Source: Limimaricola variabilis
Lineage (GTDB): Bacteria; Pseudomonadota; Alphaproteobacteria; Rhodobacterales; Rhodobacteraceae
Direction: 5' to 3'
Assembly (NCBI RefSeq): GCF_014195545.1
Contig: NZ_JACIBX010000001.1
Span: 330,463-394,462 of the forward strand
DNA: 64,000 nucleotides
The position numbers were made by a program, and so were the translations under genes. Under the pieces are notes generated by a model, which was given only the letters and a program-made list of their open reading frames with translations, did not search any database and was not told where the DNA came from. Below are positions 28,082 to 36,191 of this stretch, piece after piece (position 1 is the first letter of the stretch; every line of letters begins with the position of its first letter).

Positions 28082-29376
28082 CCGCGCGTGGCTATCTTCT
28101 CTATGCCGGGATGGCGCTGCTGATCGTCCTCACCGGCCTCGTGCAGGGCTGGAACCTGGCGCTGACGATCCTGAACATGGGGCTGATCTCGGCGATCATG
28201 TCGCTCGGCGTGAACCTGCAATGGGGCTTTGCCGGGCTGTTCAACGTCGGCGTCATGGGCTTCGTGGCGCTGGGCGGCCTCGCGGCTGTGCTCGTGTCGA
28301 TGCCGCCGGTGGCCGAAGGCTGGAACGCCGGCGGGCTGCGGCTCTTGGGCGCGCTGGCGCTGGGGGCCGCGATTCTCATCGCGGCGGTGCAGGTCTGGAA
28401 ACGCAAGATCGGCGGGCGGATGCGCACGCTGGTCATGCTGGCGCTGCTGGTCGGCGGCTTCTTCCTGTTCCGCGCCGCGCTCGATCCGGCGGTGCAGGCG
28501 ATCGAGGCGATCAACCCGTCGCTCTCGGGCTATCTCGGCGGGCTTGGCCTGCCGATCCTGATCGCCTGGCCGGTGGGCGGACTGCTCGCCGCCGGCGCTG
28601 CCTGGATCATCGGCAAGGCCGCTCTGGGCCTGCGCTCGGACTACCTCGCCATCGCGACGCTGGGCATCGCCGAGATCGTGATCGCGGTTCTGAAGAATGA
28701 GGACTGGCTGTCGCGCGGCGTGAAGAACGTGATCGGCCTGCCCCGGCCCGTGCCCTACGAGGTCGAGCTGCAGCGCGATCCGGGCTTCGCGGAGCGCGCG
28801 GCGAGCTTCGGCCTCGACCCGGTCACTGCCTCGACGCTCTGGGTCAAGATCCTCTATTCCGGCCTCTTCGCCGTGGTGCTGATCGTGATCCTGCTCCTTG
28901 CCCAGCGGGCGCTGGCCTCCCCGTGGGGCCGGATGATGCGGGCGATCCGCGACAACGAGGTCGCCGCCAACGCGATGGGCAAGAACGTCACAGCACGGCA
29001 CCTGCAGGTGTTCATCCTCGGCTCCGCCGTCTGCGGCATCGCCGGCGCGATGATGACCACGCTGGACGGTCAGCTGACTCCGGGCACCTACCAGCCGCTG
29101 CGTTTCACCTTCCTCGTCTGGGTGATGGTGATCGTCGGTGGCTCCGGCAACAACTACGGCGCCGTGCTCGGCGGCTTCCTGATCTGGTGGCTGTGGGTGA
29201 TGGTCGAGCCGCTCGGCCTCTGGGCGATGGAGCTGATCACCTCCGGCATGTCTCCCGATAGCTGGCTGCGCGCCCATCTGACCGACTCGGCGGCGCAGAT
29301 GCGGCTGATGACCATGGGCATCATCCTGCTCGCGGTGCTGCGCTTCAGCCCACGAGGGCTGATGCCTGAAAGGTAA
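28078..29376 (+). CDS. ABC transporter permease, LivM type
   Basis: Inner-membrane permease of 432 residues with about ten hydrophobic segments. Typical parts are SLGVNLQWGFAGLFNVGVMGFVALGG, LRSDYLAIATLGIAEIV, GRMMRAIRDNEVAANAMGKNV and VIVGGSGNNYGAVLGG. It is the last gene of the operon and is followed by a strong terminator. Confidence 0.92.
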   Translation: MTARGYLLYAGMALLIVLTGLVQGWNLALTILNMGLISAIMSLGVNLQWGFAGLFNVGVMGFVALGGLAAVLVSMPPVAEGWNAGGLRLLGALALGAAILIAAVQVWKRKIGGRMRTLVMLALLVGGFFLFRAALDPAVQAIEAINPSLSGYLGGLGLPILIAWPVGGLLAAGAAWIIGKAALGLRSDYLAIATLGIAEIVIAVLKNEDWLSRGVKNVIGLPRPVPYEVELQRDPGFAERAASFGLDPVTASTLWVKILYSGLFAVVLIVILLLAQRALASPWGRMMRAIRDNEVAANAMGKNVTARHLQVFILGSAVCGIAGAMMTTLDGQLTPGTYQPLRFTFLVWVMVIVGGSGNNYGAVLGGFLIWWLWVMVEPLGLWAMELITSGMSPDSWLRAHLTDSAAQMRLMTMGIILLAVLRFSPRGLMPER

Positions 29377-29400
29377 GACGTACGACGCGTGAGACAAAGA

Positions 29401-29435
29401 AAGGGCGGCGACCGGATAGGTCGCCGCCCTTTTTT
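29401..29435 (+). terminator. Intrinsic terminator of the liv-type operon
   Basis: A perfect 13-bp stem (29401-29413 with 29419-29431) and 5-base loop are followed by a T-run to 29435, 24 bases after the operon's stop codon. The A-rich left flank also makes it usable for the convergent HupE/UreJ-type gene on the minus strand. Confidence 0.92.
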
Positions 29436-29455
29436 CTTGGCCGGGGCGCGAAGCT

Positions 29456-30604
29456 TCAGAGCAGGGTCCGCTCGATCACCCACCAGATGCCCACCAGCGC
29501 GATCGCCGCCGAGGCGGGGATCGCGATCACCTGCCGGTACCAAGGCTTGCGCCAGGCCCAGCCGACCAGCAGGAAGGCCGCCGCGATCACCGTGAGCTGA
29601 CCCAGTTCGACCCCGATGTTGAAGCCGATCAGCGCCGGCACGAAGCTTCCTGCGGGCAGGCCGAACTCGCCCAGCACGGAGGCGAAGCCCAGGCCGTGCA
29701 GCAGGCCGAAGCCGAACACGATCACTGGCCGCCACAGGCCCAGATGCGGGAAGACGATGTTCTCGATCGCGACGAAGGCGATCGAGGCGGCGATCAGCGG
29801 CTCGACGATCGATGCCGGGACCGAGACATAGCCGAGCGCGGCCAGCGCCAGCGTCACGGTATGGGCCAGCGTGAAGGCCGAGACCTGCCAAAGCAGCGGA
29901 CGCAGCCTGGCCGCAAGGAAGAACAGCCCCAGCACGAACAGGATATGGTCGAGCCCCTTGGGCAGGATGTGATCGAAGCCCACGGGAATATAGCGCAGGA
30001 AGCTCTCCCAGCCGCTGGCCTGATCGCCACCGCCGAGCCGGATCGGATCGCTCACGGCACCGGCTTCCAGATAGCCGTCATAGGGGGCCTCGACCCCCTG
30101 CTGGCGCAGCACCAGCGTGCCGAAGGCCGCGTCCCAGCCGACGCGCACCGTCTGCGCATTCTCGGGCAACGGCACGGAAAACTGCAGCATCGCAGGACGC
30201 GGCAGCGACAGGTCGCCCGGCTCCGGCACCACGACCTCGTCGAGCTCGGGCGCCACGCGCGCGCCGTCGATCTCGATGTCGATCTCCTCGGCCATCTCCG
30301 GCCAGAAGGCGCGGAACCGCGCCGCTATCTCTTCGGCCCCGAGCGCCCGCAAGGCATCGTAGGTGCCCGCCTCGGGCGCGGCGTTGGTGTCGTCGACCGC
30401 GCCGAGATCGACGCCGGCCACGAAGCCTTCGAGCGGCGTCTCGACCGTAAAGGTCAGCCGCTCCCCCTGCACCTCCATGTCCGCCAGCGCCGGCAGCACC
30501 TCATGCGCCGCGGCGAGCGCGGCCCAGCAGATCGCGATGCTTGACATCACGAGGCCAAGGATCACCCTGCCCCCAAACCCCGGGAGCCCCTGAATGCGTC
30601 TCAT
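29456..30604 (-). CDS. HupE/UreJ-type membrane protein
   Basis: Membrane protein of up to 382 residues. An N-terminal signal-like stretch is followed by a polar extracytoplasmic domain (about residues 35-195) and then six or seven membrane segments with the HupE/UreJ sequences VGFDHILPKGLDHILFVLGLF, AHTVTLALAALG and FGLLHGLGFAS, rich in conserved histidines. Family members are secondary nickel or cobalt permeases or accessory proteins. The start is uncertain: ATG 30604 overlaps the divergent gene's start by 11 bases, while GTG 30565 or ATG 30547 would avoid this. The neighbour encodes a DUF4198 periplasmic protein, which supports a metal-uptake role. Confidence 0.8.
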   Translation of the reverse strand: MRRIQGLPGFGGRVILGLVMSSIAICWAALAAAHEVLPALADMEVQGERLTFTVETPLEGFVAGVDLGAVDDTNAAPEAGTYDALRALGAEEIAARFRAFWPEMAEEIDIEIDGARVAPELDEVVVPEPGDLSLPRPAMLQFSVPLPENAQTVRVGWDAAFGTLVLRQQGVEAPYDGYLEAGAVSDPIRLGGGDQASGWESFLRYIPVGFDHILPKGLDHILFVLGLFFLAARLRPLLWQVSAFTLAHTVTLALAALGYVSVPASIVEPLIAASIAFVAIENIVFPHLGLWRPVIVFGFGLLHGLGFASVLGEFGLPAGSFVPALIGFNIGVELGQLTVIAAAFLLVGWAWRKPWYRQVIAIPASAAIALVGIWWVIERTLL

Positions 30605-31394
30605 AACCCTCTGCCTCGTATTGTTGTCTACGCCTGTCGCGGCGCATGAATTCTGGATCGAACCGCTCGATTGGCAGATCGCGGCGGACGATATGGTCCG
30701 GGCCGACCTTGTCAACGGCGACCACTTCGAAGGCATCCGCTATGCCCTTCTTCCGCAACGCTATGAAAGCTTCACTCTTCATTCGGGGGACGAGGCGCGC
30801 CCCGTCGAAGGCCGGCTCGGCGCGCGCCCCGCGCTCGCCATGGCCGCGCCCGAGGAAGGCCTGCTGATCGCGGCCTATGTCTCCAAGCCGAGCCTTGTCA
30901 CATATGACGACCCGGCGGTGTTCGAACGCTTCGTCGCGCACAAGGATCTCGGCGCGGTGGCCGCCAATCATGCCACACGCGGCCTGCCCGATGCGGGCTT
31001 CAAGGAGGCGTTCACGCGCTACTCAAAGGCGCTGATCGGGGTCGGCGACCCGCAGGGCCAAGATCACCGCCTCGGCCTCGCGACCGAGCTGGTGGCGCTG
31101 GACAACCCCTATGCCGACGACCTGTCGGAGGGGCTGCGGGTGCAACTCTTTTACGAGGACGCGCCGCGCGCCGATGCGCAGGTGGAGCTTTTCGCCCGCG
31201 ATGCCGATGGCAAGGTCGAGCTGACCCTGCACCGCACCGACGCCGAAGGCGTGGCCCTGCTCCCGGTCGAGGCCGGGCATGATTACCTCGCCAATGCGGT
31301 GGTGCTGCGCGAACCCGACCACGCGATGCAGGTCGCCACGGGTGCCGTTTGGGAAAGCCTCTGGGCCGCGCTGAGCTTCGCCGTGCCGGATTGA
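30594..31394 (+). CDS. DUF4198 periplasmic protein
   Basis: Protein of 266 residues with a signal peptide (MRLITLCLVLLSTPVAA) and mature N-terminus HEFWIEP, typical of DUF4198, a family related to the NikM-like periplasmic domain of nickel/cobalt transporters. A predicted immunoglobulin-like beta domain follows in the C-terminal half (GLRVQLFYEDAPRADAQVELFARD). GGGAG precedes ATG 30594. It diverges from the HupE/UreJ-type gene and probably works with it in metal acquisition. Confidence 0.8.
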   Translation: MRLITLCLVLLSTPVAAHEFWIEPLDWQIAADDMVRADLVNGDHFEGIRYALLPQRYESFTLHSGDEARPVEGRLGARPALAMAAPEEGLLIAAYVSKPSLVTYDDPAVFERFVAHKDLGAVAANHATRGLPDAGFKEAFTRYSKALIGVGDPQGQDHRLGLATELVALDNPYADDLSEGLRVQLFYEDAPRADAQVELFARDADGKVELTLHRTDAEGVALLPVEAGHDYLANAVVLREPDHAMQVATGAVWESLWAALSFAVPD

Positions 31395-31426
31395 CCGGCG
31401 GGCGGGGCTGCGGCAGGACGGAAGCC

Positions 31427-32320
31427 ATGAAACAGACTTCCGAAATCCTCTGCATCGGCTCCGTTCTATGGGACGTGATCGGCCGTACCGCCAGCCACAT
31501 GCGCGTCGGCTCCGACGTGCCGGGCCGCATCCACCGCCTGCCCGGCGGCGTCGCCATGAACATCGCCATGACACTGGTGCGTTTCGGGCTTCGGCCGGTG
31601 CTGCTGAGCGCCGTGGGCCGCGATGCGGAAGGCGACGAGTTGGTCGCCGAGGCGGGCCGGATGGGCATGGAGACCGCCCATCTCTATCGCTCCGACGACC
31701 TGCCGACCGACATCTACATGGCGATCGAGGGCGCCAACGGGCTGATCGCCGCGATCGCCGACGCGCATTCGCTCGAACAGGCAGGTGACAAGATCCTGCG
31801 CCCCCTGGCCGATGGCCGCCTCGGGACGCCCGGCGCCCCCTGGGAGGGGCTGGTCGCGCTCGACGGCAACCTGACCGTCGAGCTGCTGGGCCAGATCGCG
31901 GAATCCGACCTGTTCGCCCGCGCCGATCTGCGCGTGGCCCCCGCCAGCCCCGGCAAGGCCGAGCGGCTGCTGGCCCTGATGGGTCACCCTTCGGCGACGC
32001 TCTACGTCAACCTCGAAGAAGCCGGCCTGCTCTGCCACGCGACCTTCGAGTCCTCCGAGGCGGCGGCGCGTGCACTGGTCACGCGCGGCGCGCATCGCGC
32101 GCTGGTCACCGATGGCGGCCGCGCCGCGACCGTGGCCACGCAGGACAGCTGCTTCACCCAGACCCCGCCAGAGGTGCTAGTCACGCGTGTCACCGGTGCC
32201 GGCGACACCTTCATGGCGGCGCATATCGCCTCCGAGGCCGAGGGCATGGACCCGAACGCCGCGCTGCGCCGGGCGCTCGTCGCCGCCGCCACCTATGTAT
32301 CCGGAGACAACCCGCTGTGA
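31427..32320 (+). CDS. psuK: Pseudouridine kinase PsuK
   Basis: PfkB/ribokinase family kinase of 297 residues that phosphorylates pseudouridine. Visible family motifs are the N-terminal GGVAMNIAMTLVRFG and the C-terminal catalytic VTGAGDTFMAAH. The assignment to pseudouridine rests on the psuG gene, which overlaps its stop by four bases (GTGA). ATG 31427 was chosen over an earlier in-frame start inside the preceding gene. Confidence 0.9.
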   Translation: MKQTSEILCIGSVLWDVIGRTASHMRVGSDVPGRIHRLPGGVAMNIAMTLVRFGLRPVLLSAVGRDAEGDELVAEAGRMGMETAHLYRSDDLPTDIYMAIEGANGLIAAIADAHSLEQAGDKILRPLADGRLGTPGAPWEGLVALDGNLTVELLGQIAESDLFARADLRVAPASPGKAERLLALMGHPSATLYVNLEEAGLLCHATFESSEAAARALVTRGAHRALVTDGGRAATVATQDSCFTQTPPEVLVTRVTGAGDTFMAAHIASEAEGMDPNAALRRALVAAATYVSGDNPL

Positions 32321-33231
32321 TCGAGATCGAATACTCCCCCGAAGTCGCGCAAGCCCGCGCCGAGGGTGCCCCCATCGTCGCGCTTGAAAGCACGATCATC
32401 ACCCACGGCATGCCGTTCCCGCAAAACGTCGAGACCGCGCGCCGGGTGGAGGCCGAAATCCGCGCCCATGGCGGGGTGCCCGCGACCATCGCCGTGCTGG
32501 GCGGCCGGCTGCATGTCGGCCTCACCGAAGCGCAGCTCGACCGCCTCGGGCAGGCCAGCGACGTGGCCAAGCTGTCGCGGGCCGACTTCGCGGCCTGCCT
32601 CGCGCGTGGCGGTGATGGCGCCACGACGGTCGCCGCCACGATGATCGCCGCGCGGTTGACGGGCATCGAGGTGTTCGCGACCGGCGGCATCGGCGGCGTG
32701 CATCGCGGCGCGGAGACGAGCTTCGACATCTCCGCCGACCTGCACGAGCTGGCGAAGACCCCGGTGACGGTGGTCGCGGCGGGCGCCAAGGCCATTCTCG
32801 ACCTGCCCAAGACCTTCGAGGTGCTCGAGACGCTGGGCGTGCCGGTGATTGCCTATGGCCAGGACGTGCTGCCGGCCTTCTGGTCAGCGACCTCCGAGAT
32901 GCCGGCCCCGTTGCGGATGAACAGTGCCGCCGAGATCGCGGCCGCGATGCGGATGCGCGCCGCGATGGGCCTTGACGGTGGCCAGCTCGTCGCCAACCCG
33001 ATCCCGGCCGAGGCCGAGATCCCCGCCGAGGAGCTGCGCCCGGTGATCGAGCAGGCGCTCGCCGAGGCCGAGGCACAGGGCATCGCGGCCAAGGCGGTGA
33101 CGCCCTTCCTGCTGGGCCGGATCTTCGAGCTGACCGAGGGCCGCTCGCTCGATGCCAATATCGCGCTTGTTCTCAACAACGCGCGGCTTGGCGCCGCCAT
33201 CGCGGTTGAATTGAGCACCATGCGACGCTGA
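32317..33231 (+). CDS. psuG: Pseudouridine-5'-phosphate glycosidase PsuG
   Basis: Enzyme of 304 residues that splits pseudouridine 5'-phosphate into uracil and ribose 5-phosphate. Conserved sequences include VALESTIITHGMPFPQN at the N-terminus, DGATTVAATMIAARLTGIEVFATGGIGGVHRG in the middle and NPIPAEAEIP near the end. The start is GTG at 32317, coupled to psuK. Confidence 0.94.
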   Translation: MIEIEYSPEVAQARAEGAPIVALESTIITHGMPFPQNVETARRVEAEIRAHGGVPATIAVLGGRLHVGLTEAQLDRLGQASDVAKLSRADFAACLARGGDGATTVAATMIAARLTGIEVFATGGIGGVHRGAETSFDISADLHELAKTPVTVVAAGAKAILDLPKTFEVLETLGVPVIAYGQDVLPAFWSATSEMPAPLRMNSAAEIAAAMRMRAAMGLDGGQLVANPIPAEAEIPAEELRPVIEQALAEAEAQGIAAKAVTPFLLGRIFELTEGRSLDANIALVLNNARLGAAIAVELSTMRR

Positions 33232-33323
33232 ACCGCCTTGCTGCGCGCGCCGCCCATTGCCGGGGCGTGCGCGGCCCCCTAGATAGGCAGGAGCCCCGAC
33301 GCGCGCCGAAGGACGAGCCGCCA

Positions 33324-34046
33324 GTGACCCGCCCGCCGATCCTGCCGCCCGCCCATGGCGAGCCCCCTCGCCGCCGCCATCTGCTGGGCCTGCTGCGCAA
33401 CAACTTCATCGCTGGCGTGGTCGTGATCGCGCCGATTGGCCTGACCGTCTGGCTGATCTGGACGCTGGTCGGCTGGATCGACAGCTGGGTGCTGCCCTTC
33501 GTGCCCGACCGCTTCAATCCCGAACAGTATATCGGGATCAACCTGCGCGGCGTCGGCGTCATCTTCTTTATCCTGTTCACCTTCCTGGTCGGTGCGTTGG
33601 CCAAGGGGTTCGTCGGGCGCAGCCTGATCCGCCTTGGCGAAGGCCTCGTCGGGCGGATGCCGGTCGTGCGCTCGGTCTATTCCGGGCTCAAGCAGATCGC
33701 CGAGACGGTGTTTGCCCAGACCGAGACCAGCTTCGACCAGGCCTGCCTGATCGAATATCCGCGCAAGGGGCTCTGGGCGCTGGCCTTCATCTCGACCAAG
33801 GCCAAGGGCGAGGTGGCGCGCAAGCTGCCGCCCGAGGGCGACATCGTCACGGTGTTCCTGCCCACGACGCCGAACCCGACCTCCGGCTTCCTGCTGTTCC
33901 TGCCGCGTGCCGACGTGATCATCCTCGACATGAAGGTCGAGGACGCGGCCAAGCTGGTGATCTCGGCCGGGTTAGTGACGCCGCCGGACCGGACGCGACC
34001 CTCCGATCAGGGCGCACCCACGCTGGTCACCGGCACCGGGCGCTGA
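33324..34046 (+). CDS. DUF502 membrane protein
   Basis: Protein of 240 residues with two membrane segments (about 27-50 and 75-98) and a C-terminal soluble domain. The family sequences FIAGVVVIAPIGLTVWLIW, RMPVVRSVYSGLKQIAETVF and VFLPTTPNPTSGFLLFLP identify DUF502. GTG 33324 behind AAGGACGA gives the usual start; GTG 33267 is less likely. Function unknown. It converges on the patatin-like gene with a 6-base gap. Confidence 0.85.
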   Translation: MTRPPILPPAHGEPPRRRHLLGLLRNNFIAGVVVIAPIGLTVWLIWTLVGWIDSWVLPFVPDRFNPEQYIGINLRGVGVIFFILFTFLVGALAKGFVGRSLIRLGEGLVGRMPVVRSVYSGLKQIAETVFAQTETSFDQACLIEYPRKGLWALAFISTKAKGEVARKLPPEGDIVTVFLPTTPNPTSGFLLFLPRADVIILDMKVEDAAKLVISAGLVTPPDRTRPSDQGAPTLVTGTGR

Positions 34047-34052
34047 GCCGCC

Positions 34053-35066
34053 TCAGGCGAACATCGCCCGCAGATCCACCGTATCCCGGCGTCCGATATC
34101 GTCCTTGTGGGTGGCGAGGAACCGGTCCATCGCGGTTTCGCCGGCATCACGCAGCCGCGCCAGGATCACCGGTGCCGGGATCGTCTTGGTCGCAACGTTG
34201 AGGTCGTTCATCAGCGCGTCGTCGCCCACCATGTGGATCAGCACCCGCTTCATCGTCCCTTCGGGCAGCGCATGCCCAGCGAGCAGGCGGCGCACGAAAT
34301 CCACCGCCCGCAATTCGCGCAGCAGCGATGAATTGAAGCTGATCTCGTTGATGCGGTTTTGGATCGCGGCACCGTCCTCGGGCACTTCCTCGCGGTAGAG
34401 CGGGTTGATGTTCACGATCAGAACATCGTCCGGCAACGCCTTGTCATACAACGGAAACAGCGCCGGGTTACCGGTGTAGCCGCCGTCCCAATACGCCTCG
34501 CCGTCGATCTCCACCGCGCGGAACATCGTCGGCAGGCAGGCCGAGGCCAGCACGGCGCGCGGCCCCAGATCCGCACCCGAGAAGACACGGATCTTGCCGC
34601 TGCGTACATTCGTGGCACCGACGAAAAGCCGCGGTCCCGGCGCGGCACGCACCGCCTCGAAATCTATCTCGCGCAGGATCCGCTCCAGCGGATTGCGCAG
34701 CAGCGGGCCGTAGGCATAGGGCGAGAGCATCCGGCGGGTCATGTCGAAGGCGGCGAAGGCGGGCGACCATTCGATCGCCCGTGCCAGCGCCGGGGCGGTG
34801 GGCGCTAGCGCCGAGATCCAATCCGACCAGCGCGCATCCGTCACCGCGCCGATCCGGCCCCAGAACCGGGCCAGTTCGGCCCGCGCGCCCTCGCGCCCGC
34901 CCGCCACCAGACCGGCCTTGAGCGCGACCGCGTTCATCGCCCCGGCCGAGGTGCCCGAGATCGCCGCGATCTCGATATCCTCCTCGCAGAGCAGCCGGTC
35001 GAGCGCGCCCCAGGTGAAGGCGCCATGCGCGCCGCCGCCCTGAAGCGCGAGGTTGATCCGGATCAC
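34053..35066 (-). CDS. Patatin-like phospholipase
   Basis: Acyl hydrolase of 337 residues with a Ser-Asp dyad. The oxyanion loop is QGGGAHGAF (residues 9-17), the nucleophile motif GTSAG (about 40) and the acid motif DGGYTGN (about 195). The start is GTG at 35066 and overlaps the bdhA stop by four bases. In polymer-storing alphaproteobacteria such enzymes sit near poly-3-hydroxybutyrate genes; with bdhA upstream, a role in lipid or polymer breakdown is a fair guess. Confidence 0.88.
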   Translation of the reverse strand: MIRINLALQGGGAHGAFTWGALDRLLCEEDIEIAAISGTSAGAMNAVALKAGLVAGGREGARAELARFWGRIGAVTDARWSDWISALAPTAPALARAIEWSPAFAAFDMTRRMLSPYAYGPLLRNPLERILREIDFEAVRAAPGPRLFVGATNVRSGKIRVFSGADLGPRAVLASACLPTMFRAVEIDGEAYWDGGYTGNPALFPLYDKALPDDVLIVNINPLYREEVPEDGAAIQNRINEISFNSSLLRELRAVDFVRRLLAGHALPEGTMKRVLIHMVGDDALMNDLNVATKTIPAPVILARLRDAGETAMDRFLATHKDDIGRRDTVDLRAMFA

Positions 35067-35836
35067 AGCGCCGTCCAGCCGCCATCGACGCTGATGGTGG
35101 TTCCGGTGATCTGCGCCGCGGCGTCCGAGCACAGAAAAGCGCAGGTGCCGCCGAGCTGCTCCGTGGTGGCGAACTCCTTGGAGGGCTGGCGCTCGAGCAT
35201 GACCTTCTCGATCACCTCGTCGCGGTCCATGCCGTATTTCTTCATGGTGTCGGGGATCTGCTCTTCGACCAGCGGCGTCAGCACGTAGCCAGGGCAGATC
35301 GCGTTGGCGGTGATCGGCTCGCGCGCCGTCTCGAGCGCGGTGACCTTGGTGAAGCCGACGATGCCGTGCTTGGCGGCGACATAGGCTCCCTTGTAGGGCG
35401 AGGCCGTGAGGCCGTGGGCGCTGGCGATGTTGATCACCCGGCCCCAGCCGGCCTTGCGCATCATCGGCAGCGCCACGGCCGTGGTGTGAAACGCCGATGT
35501 CAGGTTGATCGCGATGATCGCGTCCCACTTGGCGGCGGGGAATTCCTCGATCGGCGCGACGTGCTGGATCCCGGCATTGTTGACAAGGATTTCGCAGCGC
35601 CCCGCCTGCTCGATCAGCTGCCGCGCAGCAGCGCCATCGGACATGTCGGCGGCGATATAGCGTGCCGTCACCCCATGCGCATCGGCGATCTCCTGCGCAA
35701 GCGCATGATCCTCCGCGCGGTCGGTGAATGAATTGAGGACCACGTCGGCGCCGGCCCGCGCCAGCTCACGCGCGATTCCCAACCCGATTCCCGAGTTCGA
35801 TCCGGTGATGATCGCGGTCTTGCCTCGAAGCTGCAT
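35063..35836 (-). CDS. bdhA: 3-hydroxybutyrate dehydrogenase
   Basis: Short-chain dehydrogenase of 257 residues that interconverts 3-hydroxybutyrate and acetoacetate with NAD. The cofactor motif TGSNSGIG is at about residue 11, NNAG near 90, and the catalytic S and YxxxK lie in IASAHGLTASPYKGAYVAAKHG. Substrate-loop sequences ICPGYVLTPLVEEQI are typical of bacterial D-3-hydroxybutyrate dehydrogenases. AGGGAAG precedes ATG 35836. A small-RNA-like leader candidate lies upstream on the same strand. Confidence 0.9.
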   Translation of the reverse strand: MQLRGKTAIITGSNSGIGLGIARELARAGADVVLNSFTDRAEDHALAQEIADAHGVTARYIAADMSDGAAARQLIEQAGRCEILVNNAGIQHVAPIEEFPAAKWDAIIAINLTSAFHTTAVALPMMRKAGWGRVINIASAHGLTASPYKGAYVAAKHGIVGFTKVTALETAREPITANAICPGYVLTPLVEEQIPDTMKKYGMDRDEVIEKVMLERQPSKEFATTEQLGGTCAFLCSDAAAQITGTTISVDGGWTAL

Positions 35837-35987
35837 GATCGGTCTTCCCTGTGCTGCATCCTGCCCCGATACTGGCGCGCCCATCGAGAAAAGCGAGGGG
35901 CAATCGAAGATAACCCCTTGATAAGGACGCCTTGTGTCGATAGCGCGCAAGAGCGCGTCAACCCGTGCCCGATCCCCGTCACATGCC

Positions 35988-36062
35988 AAAAAAAACGCCC
36001 GCACTAGGCGGGCGTTGAGTTATGAGGCAGGTTTCATACAGGCAAGAAACCTATCGAGCAGT
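35988..36062 (-). ncRNA. Candidate small RNA or bdhA leader attenuator
   Basis: A transcript from the promoter at 36069-36097 would start near 36062 and end at about 35988, giving roughly 75 nt. It contains two hairpins: stem 1 (36046-36052 with 36029-36035, a perfect 7-bp AGGTTTC/GAAACCT stem with a 10-base loop) and a terminator stem (36008-36016 with 35994-36002, 9 bp, 5-base loop) that ends in an eight-T run. No sensible reading frame is present. It could be an independent regulatory RNA or a conditional terminator in front of bdhA. I do not recognise a known RNA family. Confidence 0.6.
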
Positions 36063-36068
36063 GACTCC

Positions 36069-36097
36069 CTTATAAGCCTTTCGCCGCCATCGTCCAA
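36069..36097 (-). promoter_or_regulatory. Predicted promoter of the small RNA candidate
   Basis: On the minus strand TTGGAC (36092-36097) and TATAAG (36069-36074) are separated by exactly 17 bp, one of the best sigma-70-type matches in the window. Transcription would begin at an A near 36062. Confidence 0.6.
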
Positions 36098-36106
36098 GCT
36101 AAAAGT

Positions 36107-36120
36107 TTGATAAAGATCAG
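36107..36120. promoter_or_regulatory. FNR/Crp-like binding site candidate
   Basis: TTGAT-AAAG-ATCAG matches the FNR consensus TTGAT-N4-ATCAA in nine of ten positions. It lies about 51 bases upstream of the predicted small-RNA start and about 80 bases before the solute-binding protein gene, so it could serve either. The single mismatch and the unusual spacing keep confidence low. Confidence 0.4.
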
Positions 36121-36191
36121 GGGGGGCTATACGGTCTTCTTCAACTACAAGTCTGGTCAGAAAACCGAACCGACAGGGGGTTTCCAACACG

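Larger units (their letters stand above)
35837..36191. other. Intergenic region between bdhA and a solute-binding protein gene
   Basis: This 355-base gap is less GC-rich than its surroundings. Its right half holds a minus-strand promoter, a short two-hairpin transcript with a strong terminator, and an FNR/Crp-like dyad, each listed separately. The left part (35837-35987) should hold the bdhA leader. A pair of GATAA-type words (around 35910-35930) is visible there, but I could not assign a clear promoter. Confidence 0.6.
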
